Numbered from the stretch's first letter, positions 36,351-49,654 are shown. The stretch: 64,000 bases of DNA from Sphagnum compactum (GCA_965153455.1 OZ234498.1:9300001-9364000), one strand, 5' to 3'. A program made the numbers and translations. The notes: generated from the letters alone by a model not told the origin.

Positions 36351-36534
36351 TGTATATTCATATGGTGCATGTGTCCCATTATGACATCTCTAGAAGGCTC
36401 TTCAAAGAAAGAATGTGGAAAAATTCTTTTTCTTCGCAATGAATTTTTTTCATTTGTGCCAAAAAACGAAAAAAACAAACAAACAAACGGTGTGAAAAAA
36501 AAAAGGTTCATGGGATTTTCACGCATGCCATAAT

Positions 36535-37025
36535 AGCTGACAATTTGTTACTAGTGGCTAACTTTTTGCTCCTTGCACTAATTAATTGTAAGCCGCCCGC
36601 TTTTCATGTGAAATAGGTATATAATAGTTAAGAAGGTGTCACTGGATTTCCTATGTTGTTGGGTAACAATCTGTTACACATGGTTAACTTTTGTTCATTG
36701 GACTAATTAATTGTAAATGGCCCCCTTTTAATTGTGAATAGGTAAATAGTAATAAAAAGGTGTGGGTTAGGTGTGGTACAATATATGACAATTTTTGGCC
36801 AATGGATAAAATTTCTGTTTGGACTAACTAAACGACCATTTAGATGAAGAGAAAGTAATAATAAAAAGGATTCAGTCGTTGAGATTCCCGTGTAAGGTGA
36901 CAATTTGTTGCTTATGGGTTAACTTTGCTCCTTGGATAACATTAATGTATTATTCACTTATGTGAAGAGGAGTAAGAACATGCCCGGGTGTAGTTTCCTA
37001 TGTAAGGTGACAATTTTGTTGTTGT
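36535..37025. repeat. Minisatellite of about 120-bp units
   Basis: About four copies of a unit with TGACAATTTGTTRCT, GGCTAACTTT.GCTCCTTGG, ACTAATTAATTGTAA and AGTAATAAAAAGG. It abuts the previous array and is unrelated to it. Confidence 0.65.
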
Positions 37026-37587
37026 TGTTGTTACCTTGTGTAGTTTGTTGTGAAGCTTTTGTCCTTTGACTAGGTAGTAAAGCCAGTGGCCACTACTGGC
37101 TAGGGCTTTTTCCAGTGTTAGGAAAGGTATTTGATTTTTTAATAGCTGCCAGTTTCAGGTATTTGATTAAAAAACTAGAAGCGCAAGATTGCCACTTCCA
37201 TCACATATTTGACCCAAAAAAAATAATCAGATCGTGTATATAACTGCTTGTTCCAGTTACTTGGAAACCCTCAAAGAACCACCGGGGTTCATGCAAGAAC
37301 CAGTAAAGAACCGAGGGTGTATTTGACTTTTAAAAATAAAGGAATTACAAGTATGTAGCGGAACAGAGCATTTGAATTTTTGACAATCACAATTATAGAT
37401 CAGAACCATGGTTATCAACCTTAAGAACTACCCTGATACCCAGAAAGGGTTTGATGCAATTTCGAATATCAACTCAACATGTTTTTTTAATTGTGAGATA
37501 AAAGTTTGTACTAAACCTGTTATGACTGAGTTGTCGGTTTGAGTATTATGTAAACCCTCGTTTATTTTATTTATTTGAAACAAATGG
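37026..37587. other. Short spacer, nothing recognised
   Basis: AT-rich sequence. A GTT run lies at 37018-37031, and otherwise there are no repeats or domains. Confidence 0.35.
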
Positions 37588-39063
37588 TCAAGATCCATTG
37601 CAGGAAAGGAGCTTGAAGAGAGAGAGATTGGAACACTCACCCCAGCTAAAAAGAAGCACAAAGTTATCATATGAACTTATCACATATGGGTGGTTGGTAA
37701 CACCATCTAATTTTTCACCCATCCACGGCACAAATAGTGTAATGAGGACACCACACTTGTCAACCCTCTCCATAAGTTTAAGTTCCTTTTTGTATAAGGG
37801 TTTGTTTGTCAATCAACTAAATAATAAACTTCCACTCTAACCTGCCATAATTTAGAAGGCCTTTTTGCAAGACCCTTGCAAGGGGAGAGTTACACCATCT
37901 ATTATTATTAAAGATAGGAACATTTCTCTCTATCCAAATGCACCATAATATAACACCTCAAAACAAAGATTAAACATAATTAAACCTTTTTAAGTTGTTA
38001 GGCAATCTCTTGTTGGACAAACATCATTCAAAGTCGAGAGTTTTCCATGTATAGCTTATGTGGGAGGGTGTTTTTAGTCAATACAACATAACAAACACCA
38101 TCTCCCAAGCTATCCTAGCTCTAGGGATAATGTGTGAATGTCTCAAGGGTGGTAGCATCACAAGAAGGACAATATGTTTGAATATTTGATTGATATTCTT
38201 CTTCCAACTGTTTCACACGAGTGCTTGATGCCATAAAACTAAGAGGAACCCAACCTTTTTCTTGGCTTGTCACAAGAAAGGGCAATTTGTTTAAATATTT
38301 TGATTAATTTTCACCTTCCAACTATTTACCACAACTGCTTGATGCCATAAAGCCCAAAAGAACCTAGCCTCTTTCTTGGCTTTGTGTTTTCACTCAGATG
38401 TCTTTCCATTTAAGTTGGAAATTGGGTGGAAGTTAGGTTGAAGCTCCTACTTCCAAAGCTCATGTATATTATGAATGAGCTTATTCTTTGTTTTGAACAT
38501 TGTCCTAGCATGTTTTGTTGTGTACCTCATCATCTCTCCTTTTTCATTCCATTTCCATAGCCAAAGTTTGAACCGAAAGTCATTGAGGATTTCAAGGACT
38601 TCTATAGAACAAAGTGACTTCCTAACTCTTGACCTCAACCTGCCACAAGCCCTAACCTGTCTCAAGGTCCCAATGAACTTGATTTGGCTTCATGGGTTGG
38701 AGTAGCCTTGATTGCATTTCAATAGAAAAAAGCTTGGACACATGTAGATAAAGTTACGGCCTATGCAACTTTGAGCTTATGCTTGACTCGAAATACTTGT
38801 AATATAAGAAACCACAATTGGATCCTTTGCTAAGTTTTGAAATACACCTACCCACTCCCCACCCTTTGTCTCTTGAGGAAGGTTCGCCAACTCCTCCTTC
38901 TAGACAACAAGGAGGCTTTCAATTGCTCTCTCCCAAATGCTTTGCTCCTCTTCAACATGTTAACCTCATATTTTGACCTCACACTAGTTAAATAACTAGT
39001 TATGTAAGAGCATTCCCACCCACACCTAGGTTTTGAACACCCCATAATAAATCTCACGTTCAA
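37588..39063 (-). pseudogene. LINE-type retrotransposon tail (zf-RVT region) relic
   Basis: On the minus strand, near 38175-38100, a frame reads CPSCDATTLETFTH, the zinc-knuckle-like CxxC...H motif found after the reverse transcriptase of plant LINEs (zf-RVT). It is followed by words resembling AWEMVF and, near 37960-37860, LWCIWIERNVPIFNNN and ARVLQKGLLNYG, the usual LINE C-terminal text. Upstream, 39063-38390 holds KLWLWKWNEKGEMM and related fragments with stops. A roughly 112-bp segment is duplicated in tandem at 38160-38390 (ACAAGAAGGACAATATGTTT and its copy). No reverse transcriptase catalytic motif was found, so only the 3' part remains. It is degraded beyond function. Confidence 0.5.
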
Positions 39064-39808
39064 AATGGTTGGCTTATTGTTTTCCTCTCTCGCTTATAAG
39101 CATAAAACTTGAACCCTACAAGGTAGGAAACTACTAATAACAATCACTCGGACATATCAATCAATCTAGCCAATCAACATGTAGATTGTCTTGTGCCTTT
39201 TGCGTGCCACAACATCATGTGCACAAACGCTAAGCCAAAATCATTTTACAATTCCACGTGGGCATAATATTTATCATTTTTCATCCAAAACCTGCTACAT
39301 AGTGGCCGGGTGGGGATGCTCGATTAAGAATGGGCAATATTACGAGGCAATGTTAACATGGGCCATATTTATCTGTTAGTTTCACACTATTCAACTTTAT
39401 TACTTCATCCAAAATACACTAAGAGAGGTCAATGTTTATCATTGGTCATGCTCTTAGGCAAGGCACTTGGTGGTTACTAGGCAGGTAGGTAGGTAGGTAC
39501 ATTTGAATGGTTAGTACATAGCCAGCTATGGTGGTTAGCTGGGGGAGACAGGGAATACAACAGAAAAGTGTTGCCTGTCCACATACCATTCATCCTGCAT
39601 TGTGCATTTGGTGGGTGCTGCTTCATTCTGGCCCCAATGGGGGAGAACTTTACTCCTTGGACTAAGTGTAGCACAACTTGTTGTCGTTGCCCACTTTTGT
39701 CCAGAGTCTGAGAGTTTGTGTTTTGTCAGTTTATTTGGTTGGAGTGTATAGACTTTGTGTGTAGAATGCCCATGTGCAGCAAGCCAAAATGTAAAAAAAT
39801 TAAAAATC

Positions 39809-39810
<2 letters not shown>

Positions 39811-39839
<29 letters not shown>

Positions 39840-40249
39840 TATATATCTCCATATATGCAATGTCCTAACAAAATCACACATCTCTAGAGATCCAATGGTC
39901 AGATCTCGACACAGCTCCGGTTGTGGATCGAGATTGACCACAAAAATCTAATTCAGATGGTCTAGTAAGCAATCCCTTTAGAGAGATATTCATTGTGATG
40001 AATTTTTTCTTTGAGGTTTTACTAAATGCCTTCAAAGGACCAAAGCTTGCCATGGTGTGTCGTCACAAAAAATAATTGTGCAATGGCTACATATCCAACG
40101 GTCAGATCTCCATGCAGACTGAACCAAGAGCTTGGGTGTAGTTGTGATAAGTTCAACTAGATTTTCAGATCTGAAATCGGACGGTCCACACATAATCTAC
40201 AAATTGGTTTAGTACACTTGATCTTAGCCAAAAGGCCGAGAAAGGTTTG
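39811..40249 (-). mobile_element. Possible SINE-like chimeric element headed by a U2 snRNA 5' fragment
   Basis: On the minus strand 40246-40213 gives 34 bases identical to the 5' end of U2 snRNA (ACCTTTCTCGGCCTTTTGGC, then TAAGATCAAGTGTA). It stops just before the branch-site recognition sequence GUAGUA. It runs directly into a body of about 370 bp. The body contains the word GATCTGACCRTTGGATNT twice, near 40106-40089 and 39904-39887. It ends in a (TA)n tail at 39811-39834. A 3'-truncated small RNA joined to another body and a simple tail is the form left by LINE reverse transcriptase template switching. Target-site duplications were not found. Confidence 0.45.
40213..40246 (-). ncRNA. U2 snRNA 5' fragment (truncated, not functional)
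   Basis: 34 nt match U2 from about nucleotide 3 to 36, covering stem-loop I. The branch-point-pairing box, Sm site and 3' stem-loops are absent. No plant snRNA upstream sequence element or TATA is visible at the expected spacing, so it is a fragment and not a gene. Confidence 0.85.
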
Positions 40250-43200
40250 GGTGGGTGACTTGAGGAGAAACAAAGGGAGGGAGGAGGCAGGAGGGTCAAA
40301 AGGCCACTTATGAGGGCTTTGATTTAATTGGCCAAATCTTTTTTTGGGGGAAACTCATATCTCCACTTAATTTGGTTTGTGTTGAAAATGTTAACCAGAA
40401 TCATGGAAAAATGGAGGAAAAATATTTATTTAGTTTAGTGTAAAGAAAAATAAAATTAAAAAAAAGAGGAACTTGGAAGAAGGTGAGGACAACATGGCCA
40501 CCAAGTCCTATTCCAAAGTGTCAAAGATATAAATGTTTGTGTTTTCTTTTTTGTGAATGATTTATGTCTCATGGTTTGCATAAGTTCGTTCCTATAGTGT
40601 ACTTGGGATTTTCAAGGAGATAAGGTGCCCTCCAAATACACCAAGGAATTTCTTGGATTGTTTTATGACATTTGGATGTCTTTAATATTATTTTAGGGTG
40701 ATTTTTTTTTTAAAAAATGCATTTAGGTGTAGGAGAACCACATATATGGCATTTATTGTTTTCACACAAGGTTTGACACAATTTTTTTATTAAAACAATT
40801 GATTTCACACAAGTGGTGAAATTTTGTTGAAAATTCCAAGGTTTTCTCTAAAAGAATCACAAAATGGTGAAAATTCACCCGCAAAAAGTCCCCAAGTTCG
40901 AATTGAAAAACAAGGAAAAGTATCATTGCTTGGTGGAGTATGAAGTTCAATGGCATGTAGGGTAATGTAGTTTGAGGTTTTTGTTGTATGATCATTGTCA
41001 TGAATGATTTTAACCTCTTCCAATCAATATTGGGTTGGTCTATTAATCTTGTTTATTAGCCAAGTTACATAAAAAATATCAATAAACTCAAATTGTATAA
41101 TAATTGTAAAATTATCAATCCAACTCCGAATAAATGACCAATCATGAACTTGTTAATTGGTAAAATGTAAATATTTAAATGTCTTTTGACCCTACTTATA
41201 CACTAAATCTCTGAATACCCGGATGTAGGATAAAATGTAAAATAAGCCAAACCATGGATAACATGTGTACAAATATGGCACCTTGGCAAGCACTTGGGGA
41301 AAAATACTTATTCGTGCACTTAAAATTGGAAACCTAAACCAATGACACTAATGATTTCTAAATTTTAATGGTAAATCAAAATTAAAACTTGTCCTACAAT
41401 GGATATATATTGGAAGATGGTGCCAAATGAAAAAAAACTACTTGATTGGTGTAAAGCAATGTCATGCATGTAAATGGTTTAGGATTTAGATTTCATGTAA
41501 ATGTTTAATATCCATTTATGTTCATGTAAATTTATTTTATGTTATGTAATACATTTATATGATTTTTTATGGCCATAAAAAATAGTGTAAAACGAATATA
41601 TTTATACAATTTTAAATGTAAAATGATGTAAAAAATGTGATTGTTACTTGGGGGGGGGGGGGGGGGGGGGGGTTTTCATAATGATCCAACCAAATAGTGA
41701 TAGGCCCATTGCAAAAAGAAAAAAAACCATCAAAACATTTGTGTTTGGGGATGCACCAAAACTAATTAAATTAATCAATATAAATCACAATGAGAACCTA
41801 AGTTGTTGTAAAAGCTTAGGCCAAAAATGGTGACGAACAAAATTAATAATAATAGTTTTCCTCAAGCAATGAGGTGGGACACAATGTGCATTCAAGATAT
41901 TCCTTGAAATAACACCACTATAATCCCATATTAGAAGAAAATGTTTGGGGAGTATCAAAATGGTTCATTGCAAAAAAATAAAATTGAGCTTTGGGATGCA
42001 TTGATAACTAAATGGATTTGCAAGAAGGTATGATCATTAAGCATATATAATATATACATTTACATGCACAACATTGGTATAAGGTAACAATATTTTTAAT
42101 TGGTAACTAAAACAAAAAAATTACTAAAATTAAAAAATGAATGCGATTGAAATCAACCACAATAACTCAAATAAATCCATTGTAATCATATTCTTTGCAA
42201 CACTTTGAAACACGCATAGGTTTAGGATGATATCTACATGTGATTGCCTCTTATCAACCACCAATATTTTTGAAAGATTTACAAATAAAGATTTAAAAAA
42301 GTTTAGAGGTGAATTTCACCATTTTGTGGAAAAAGAGACATAACAACATCCAAAAATAATTTTTAAAACCTAAATTTGCTAGATTTTGAATTTTGAAAAA
42401 ATACCAAAGATCTACCATAGCTTCCAATAGGAAGCCACATAGAGAAGGATTTTTAAAAATTTCTACTTTCATATATGTTCTATATCCATATCTAGCTAAA
42501 TCTTATTGTTAATGATCACTAATTTGGCAACACAAAACTAAGGGGGAGAAAAGAATAATAGAATAAAAAGTTGAAATGTTTATCAAAATGTGTATATTCA
42601 TTTTAAAAAACAACCAAAGGTAATATACATATTATGGATAACTATATGATATATTTAAGTAAAACGTTTACCCACCCAACATTGGTTTTTATTTTGATTG
42701 AAACTTCTTGAATTGCCCTTTTAGAAGTTACTTTGCAATCTTCTAGCTCTAGATGGATGTTGAAAATTTGTACACACTTATACTTTTTTTTGGTTACTCA
42801 TGTCCCCTTATAAGTGTGCACTTCCAAGGTCAAGGTTCAATTGAAAATGGAATTATTGGTGTATCTACATTTATCCTCCGAATGGTGGTTTTTTTGCCTT
42901 GTGGCAAATTTTCTCATCTTGGTGACTTTTTTCCCAAACAACAATTTTTTATTTTGAAAGAATGTTTCTTTTAGGTTTGTTTGCCATTTTTTAAGAAAAA
43001 AACATTTTTGCCTAATTTACACCTAGGTGACCAGCTATAACAAGAATCCTAACAAAAGTTTATAGTCCATTCAATGCCTTGCCATTTATTGGCCTTGCTT
43101 TGTAAGGGAGGGATGTTGTGTTGAGAATCATTAATGAGTATAGTAGTTTCAAGGGATTTTGTCCCCTAGAAACTACATGAGATGATTCATCCTAATTTGG

Positions 43201-44844
43201 TTGTAAAAACAATTCACATTCACCTTTCGACATTATGCTTTATTTGGCACCTCCTCAAATGTGCACCTCGCCCCAAGTGACGTTGTCACCAATCCATAAC
43301 TCACAAAACTAAATGTGAAAATACTTCCTCAAAAAATGGTTATGGCACCCATCATATGCAAAAATTCAAGTAATTTTTTCAAAATGTGACAATGTAATTG
43401 AAAACATTTGAATACACTTGTCATGACAAGTCTTTTCTCTTCGGTTTGAAACTTTACACAAATGTGAAAAGAAAATATGAAAAGGGGATATTTGATCACT
43501 TTCTTTTTTTGGAGAAGAAAGTCATTAGAGTTGCAAAAACTTGAAAATCATGTTGCACATTTCCCTATTGATTTTGGTTTCATAATAATTTTAAAAATGT
43601 TTAAATAGGTTCTTAGAACATGTCATCATTTAATGTGAGATCCCTTTTGGGTTCCTCATACCTAATGTGATGTTAACAAATGAAAAAATAAAATCATGAC
43701 AATTTATATATTACAACAACATGATAATGTACATTAAAATATTTTTATTTTTATTTTTTCCCCTAGATATGACCAATTTATCATACAATATCAACTATTG
43801 ATATTAAATTAATGGCAAGGTCATTATGTATAACACACCTTGTTGCTATTATATCTTTTTAATGATATTCCCTAGTGAGGCTACTTCATAAATTAAGGGG
43901 GGAAAGAACCCATTCCTTGCATGCATTAACTTTTGCTTGTGGACATCATGTTTTCTTATTAAAAATAAAAGTAATGGATATTTTTGGGACATTGCACTAC
44001 CTATTCAACAATATCCAACAACATTGCTATGTTTTTTTGTGTTAAAAATGGATTGACCATTGAAATTACAATTTTCTGGGTAGCTACTTGACATTATTTG
44101 AAATGAGACATTTTTGCCCAATAAAAAGAAAAGAAAAAAAGGAGACAATATCATAGTTATGGCTTATATACCATGAAGATTCATTTCAATTGTAAAGTTA
44201 GACATTTAGGAAAAGGTTTCCAATTAGGCCAAGTGAAAAAACTAACATTCACGCATATGGTAAATTAGACGTCCACGCATAATTTACTATTATACGGAAG
44301 TGTCTACCAACCTATATATATGCCCATGCATCCGCTCTTTTTGCCCAATAGTTTTCTGAAATATTGATCAATCAACTAACAATTTAATAATAATAAATAT
44401 TTTTTGGTATACATTTAATTTGATAGAAGATAAATGTAATGTCTAGAAAGTCAAACAAGAGAATTAATTTTCATAAAATAAAAAAAATAAAGCATTTTGG
44501 GGGCAATTACCGCACCTATGATAAATACTACCTTACCCTAAGGTCAGTTTTTCCCTTAAATGGTCCTCAAAATAGTGAAATGAAATTTTGTGAAAGATAT
44601 GAAGTTTAAAAGGAATCTCCAGGCATGTAAATGAATGTCCTATTATGGGAACATGGGAACATGGGAACATTTAAAAATAGGAGGATCTCCCTAGGCATAA
44701 TGGGCTAGGGTTCTTCTGCTTGGGGAGATCCTTCAAAGTACACAGAGAAATAAAAAAAGACAAGTCATTTACTTCAAACCAATGGCAAGTGAGAAATTAC
44801 CCGAATAACTGAGCTTAATTACTTGCTTAGATGATCTCCACCCA
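40250..44844. other. Gene-free AT-rich region
   Basis: No domain was recognised in any frame. The content is AT-rich with many A and T runs. A dispersed motif lies at 40621-40656 (GGTGCCCTCCAAATACACC, shared with 6083-6103 and 6809-6829). A G23 run lies at 41650-41672, GGGAACAT is tripled near 44648-44670, and another dispersed motif copy lies at 44722-44756. Confidence 0.4.
41650..41672 (+). repeat. G23 homopolymer
   Basis: Twenty-three consecutive G residues. This has strong quadruplex potential and is also a place where assemblies are often wrong in length. Confidence 0.95.
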
Positions 44845-45195
44845 TCTACTATATTAATTCACTACGTCTTTGCGTGCGTCTGTCTGACACGACAATTCTG
44901 CTGCAATTCTATGGCAGAACCAGTCTCTGCATTTTTTATGGCAGAATCGGGCAATGCATTTTTTATGACAGGGCTTCGTAACGGGGTGTGGGGGGCCAGC
45001 AGGGGGCCAGCACGGGGCGGGAAGTTAATTATATATAACAGGGAACTGGGGGGGGGGGATCAACGGGTTAAAGAATCAGAGTGAAAAATGCGAAGGACGG
45101 GGGGAGGTCGACGGGGTAAAAAACCAGAGTGGGCAATGGGAAGGACCGGGCGAGGGGGAGCTCGACGGGTGCATTATGCACCGGGTTCACACTAG
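44845..45195 (+). mobile_element. Non-autonomous Helitron, 351 bp
   Basis: It begins TCTACTATATTAATTC immediately after an A, and ends CTAG immediately before a T, as expected for insertion between A and T without target duplication. Eleven bases or so before the end is a hairpin GGTGCA-TTA-TGCACC (45168-45182), the Helitron 3' terminator structure. The interior is G-rich, with a partial repeat of AGAGTG..AATG.GAAGGAC near 45080 and 45128. It has no coding capacity, so it depended on a Rep/helicase element elsewhere. Confidence 0.88.
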
Positions 45196-46960
45196 TAGTT
45201 ATATAAATAACATGTATGATTTACACAATATTTTGGATGAAGTAAAACCTTTTTAATGAGGTGAAATTGAGTTGTTTTTAAAAAGAAATTTAAATTTTAA
45301 GTTGATTTTTCACCACTTGTCCACCCAAAAAAATAAGGCAGATAGAATATTACAAAGGATTTTTTGGGATAAAAAATGGCCCAAATTTTCCATATTTGGA
45401 GGAAAAAAAAAAAGAAATTGTCATATTTAGACAATAAGTTTCAGCATGTTGACAAAAAACTTAGGAGCAAGAATTCCTAAATTTTTTCTAATGTCCTGTC
45501 TGACGTCCATCCAAATTTGGCTAAGTTCATCTTATGGATGCCAACCCACTACTAGCTCACACAATTGAAAAACAAAAAACCCCTGATTTGGGCATGTAAA
45601 AAAAGAAACCCTAAACCCAAATGCACATGATACAATGATGTTCAAAAATGTCAGTAGATGAAAATCAATACTTTGGATTTGGCTGGTCATAACAATTCCT
45701 CTCACGTTATGGTATCCAATTTTCCATGGGCTATGGGTGGGGCACTAGAGATGGGGAAATAATTTTATCACTCTATGTTGAATGTGGTAAACATTTGTAT
45801 AAGCCCAAATAGGGGATTAGGGGATGGGGGGGGGGGAGAGGGGGTATGGATGAAGATTCTCTTACTCTAATGCCCATCACCTTGACCACCCAAACTTAGG
45901 AGTCAATGGGACACTCCTGCAAGCAAAGCAAAGCAAAGCAAAGCAAGGTGTCCTTTGTTTTGGGCGCTCCTCCTCATCATCATCTTAGCTTATTTTAGTT
46001 CAATTCTCAGGCCATTCATGGATATGTGACATTCCTTTTCTAAAATCGGTCCACACATGAGTGGCAATAACAAGCAAACCCAGGCTTTGTAGCTAGCTAG
46101 CTAGCTACCTAATCCTCACCTGACCCCAAGGGGATTAATATACTACTCTACTACTACTACTATCATGCACACAAGCATCATGACATCACTGCAATCAATA
46201 ACAAGTCTAATGCCACACACACACACACACAAGCCAACAATAGTAGTAGAGACTAGCCTACCAGAGTCATCAAAAAACTAAATAATAGTCCTAGCCTAGT
46301 AGTTTGTTTCTAGTCTCTACTACTAATCTGACAAGAAGAATTATAGGCAATGGTCTTCTCTCTTTCTATGACAAGAAGAATAGGCAGCAGCAGCAGGACC
46401 TGGCTGCAGGAGGCTAGCTAGGTGGTGGGGACACCCACTCACTACTGTCACCACCCACATGACACCACCACATTGACCCAATTTCAGCAGCTATCAATGA
46501 CTTTTGTGATTGTAAACAGCAATAAGCAAGTGTAGGAATAGTCAAATAAAGTATGAATTTGTTTTTAGAAAATAATAATAATAATAATAAATTAATTAAT
46601 TAGATATAGCATTTAAAATTGGAGTTTTTTCCTACAAAAAATTTTCATATTAATATTAGGCTACCCATCCACCAATGTCACAATGTTACTACTACAGCTG
46701 ATCTTCTAATACGAATTTCTAATGTTTTTATGTGTGTTGATCTATCGACTTTTAAGTGAACCAACAGCCACCAGCACACCATCCATTGGATGCCTGTTAT
46801 GAATCACTTGTGTATGAACCCCCCAACTGAGTTGTCGTTGGGTCCACCTTGGTAACTTGTCTTGTAAGGAGTTTAGCTCCTATAGGTTGATAGATAAGAT
46901 AAGTGTTAAGCACAAATTTAGCCTATCATTAACACCTTAACTTGGATCATTCCCCCTTAC
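45196..46960. other. Intergenic, simple repeats only
   Basis: No gene seen. (AAAGC)n lies near 45921-45947, a TAGC run at 46091-46107, (CA)n at 46214-46230, CAG triplets near 46385-46397 and (AAT)n at 46571-46590. Confidence 0.4.
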
Positions 46961-47029
46961 CTCATTGAAGATTATCAAAGGCAGGAGTCACAACTTATTA
47001 CCCAACTTCCATTTCCTTATTCCTTTTTT

Positions 47030-47225
47030 TTTTTGTTATATCATTTTCTCCTATTTGTTGCAAACAACTATTTTATCTAAATTATCTTTCTTATTTTTTT
47101 GTTTATATCATTTTCCCATTCTATTACAGACAACTATCCTACATTTCCTTCTAACTGCATTCTTTCCTTGCTTTCTTGGTTATATTTTTTCTCCTCTTTG
47201 TTGCAAACAACTATTTTACCCTAGC
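47030..47225. repeat. Three imperfect tandem units of about 65-80 bp
   Basis: The phrase TATATCATTTTCTCCTATTTGTTGCAAACAACTATTTTA recurs three times with changes. It makes an apparent 98-codon frame that is a repeat by-product. Confidence 0.65.
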
Positions 47226-49654
47226 TTTTTTTACCACTCCCTTCTCTTTGCACTTAACTAGTTACAACCTTTAACCATGTCAGCCTCATTGCAAACATCA
47301 TCAGAACAAAATTACAATAAATATTTATAAAAAAAACAAATGCCACACCTCCAAGAAACAGTTACAAGGCAATAAGGTTAATCCCCTAATCTTCCACTCC
47401 TTTCTCCTTACTAAACCCTAACACCATCTTTACACTACTTTGTTCCACTATATTCCTACCTCCCAACAACCTATATCTCCAAAACTTTCTACCACACCTT
47501 AAAACAATTTTCTTCACACTCTACTTTTGCTGGACAGCATAAGCTCTAATTCTTCTTGCTCTTGTTACACAAGAAGGCAAACCTTTACCTTTATTCTTAG
47601 GTTTCACAACCATTTTCTCTTGCCTTCTCCCTTTTTCTATTCCTACTTACTTTCGCAATAGGGCTAAGTACCTCTTCGCGACCTTCCAACATTCACTTCT
47701 AATCACCATAATCATGAAGTGCCTCCATTTGAACAGTCACCACCCACCACTTGATGATTTCGCCTCCATTCACCAAAACGAATGTTGACTTGACTGTCTC
47801 TTAAGAGGCTTGCTCCTTCATGATGTTGTACCCTCTTTCCTCTTTCACCTATCTCGCCCTCTCACGATGGGCTAAGAGCCCCCTTCCCATCCTTACAACC
47901 ATCATCATCATTCTTTGCTCCTCACACCGCTTCATGTCCCACTCATCGTTCAAGAAGATGGAAGAGAGGTCAACAACTATTCCCCTTCCTCTTAACTCCA
48001 CAAAGGTGCCACTATTATTTTCCTAACCTAACCTTAATTATTAGAAGCTTCTGAGAAACATACCTTCCCTATCCGTACCTCCTTATCCAGCAAGTTAACC
48101 AATTTTGGACAAGGATAAGATAATTCGGCCAACCTATTTCCCCCTTTATCCTAACCAAGTCACTCACCCTTCAAATCCTATTGGGATAAAGTCATATGCC
48201 CTAACCTACCCCCTTAAACTTAAGGTTAACCCCAAAACTTCTTTTACCGCCCTACTTAGGTTTAACCAAAACTGGGTTAGGTTAATTAAAGCCCAACAAT
48301 AATTAGTGGTTATTTAATGAGTAGGTCCATGTAAATGGGTTAGTATGTAGATGAGGGCTAATAGGTTGTTGGTAGGTTCTAATAAAAACAAAAACCTAAT
48401 TAACCATGGAATGAAATCAACTTGGGGATTTCTAACGCAATGAGAAAGTTTTTTTGTTTATCTACCATCCACTTTTCATTGTGGGTTGGTGATAATTTGT
48501 TCATTCTGACCTTAATTTATGCATTGTTTTAGTGTCTTTTGAAAATGGGTCTTTATTGTTGTTGTCATCTTGTGGTGTATTGGGGAGTTTAATTTTAAGA
48601 ATGTAAACCTAAAATGTTACATTTTTAACTTGGTTCAACACTTTGTTATTTCCGTTCTTTTTCCATTGTAACCAATTTAAATGGTTATTGAAATAATAAT
48701 TGGTTATTAAAAAGGTTATCAATAAGCCTATTAATAACCTATGAATAGGTTTTCACATTTTTTGAAAACTAGTTAGAGAACTTACAGACCTTGTAGGCTG
48801 CATCCAAAAAACTGGCAAAAGTTTTTTAAGTTGGAACAATGTCAGCTTGTTATTGGGAAAATAATAGAGTATCAACAAGGTTATCAATAAGATTACTAAT
48901 AATCTACCTCTAGGTTTTGTTTTTTGGGGGGGTCCCCTTTGTTGTTGGTACTCAAAACCAACCAACTCTACATGTTGGTGGTGATGAACCCTAAATATTA
49001 TTTGGAAGGTTCTTATCAATCCCAATAATGGACAACCTTCTCAATGATAATAATAATAATAATTTGGTGGGATTTGAAAATAACCAAGCTTTCACCAAAA
49101 AAATTAGGGTTACCACATTCACCCATTGTTTGTTATCATTGCTCCCTTATTAAGGCAAGTTAGGCTAGAAGGTGTTCAGTTTCCAAGGAAAGGTGTTCAC
49201 AACCCAAGGAAACAACAGCAACAAGAAGTTTGATTTGTTGAGAACCACAATTATAAAACATTTTTAAAAACTTAGTTTTTGTTAAATATCAAAATTGGTG
49301 CTTTGATTTTTTCGAATTGCTTAGTCAAGGGTTCATATACTCAACCCCTACCTACAAGTTTTTTTGTTTTTTTTTTTTGGTAAAGAAAAGATAACCACCC
49401 GACATTTGTTTAATCTTTGTAATTCATGGGAAATTATAATCTTTTCTTTCTTTTGATATTGTTGCTCTTCCTTGATACTACTCTTGCTCCTCCTATTTCA
49501 AATTGTTATTTCCTCCCTTTCATGTTTTTGTGAGTGTGGGAGGAATAAGCTTTTCCAAATTCAACTTCTTCAGGCTAGACTTGAAGGTGAAGGTTTTTTT
49601 TTCCCCCAAATGTTTATTTGTTGATGGCTTGCTTTATGTTGGGCATTTTATTGT
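47226..49654. other. Gene-free region left of the hAT relic
   Basis: Pyrimidine-rich to 48250, then AT-rich. The words 'TTATCAATAAG.CTA.TAATA' recur near 48715-48740 and 48880-48903. The stretch just left of 49655 may include the element's 5' end, but no inverted repeat was fixed. Confidence 0.35.

Noticed and set aside
40213-40246. Functional U2 snRNA gene
   Set aside because: Only the first 36 nucleotides or so are present, with no Sm site, 3' stem-loops or upstream element.
46965-47261. 98-codon hydrophobic plus-strand frame as a membrane protein
   Set aside because: It is generated by three tandem DNA repeats of T-rich sequence.
49327-49345. tRNA-like T-arm word near GGGTTCATATACTCAACCCC
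   Set aside because: No acceptor stem, D-arm or anticodon arm could be drawn around it.
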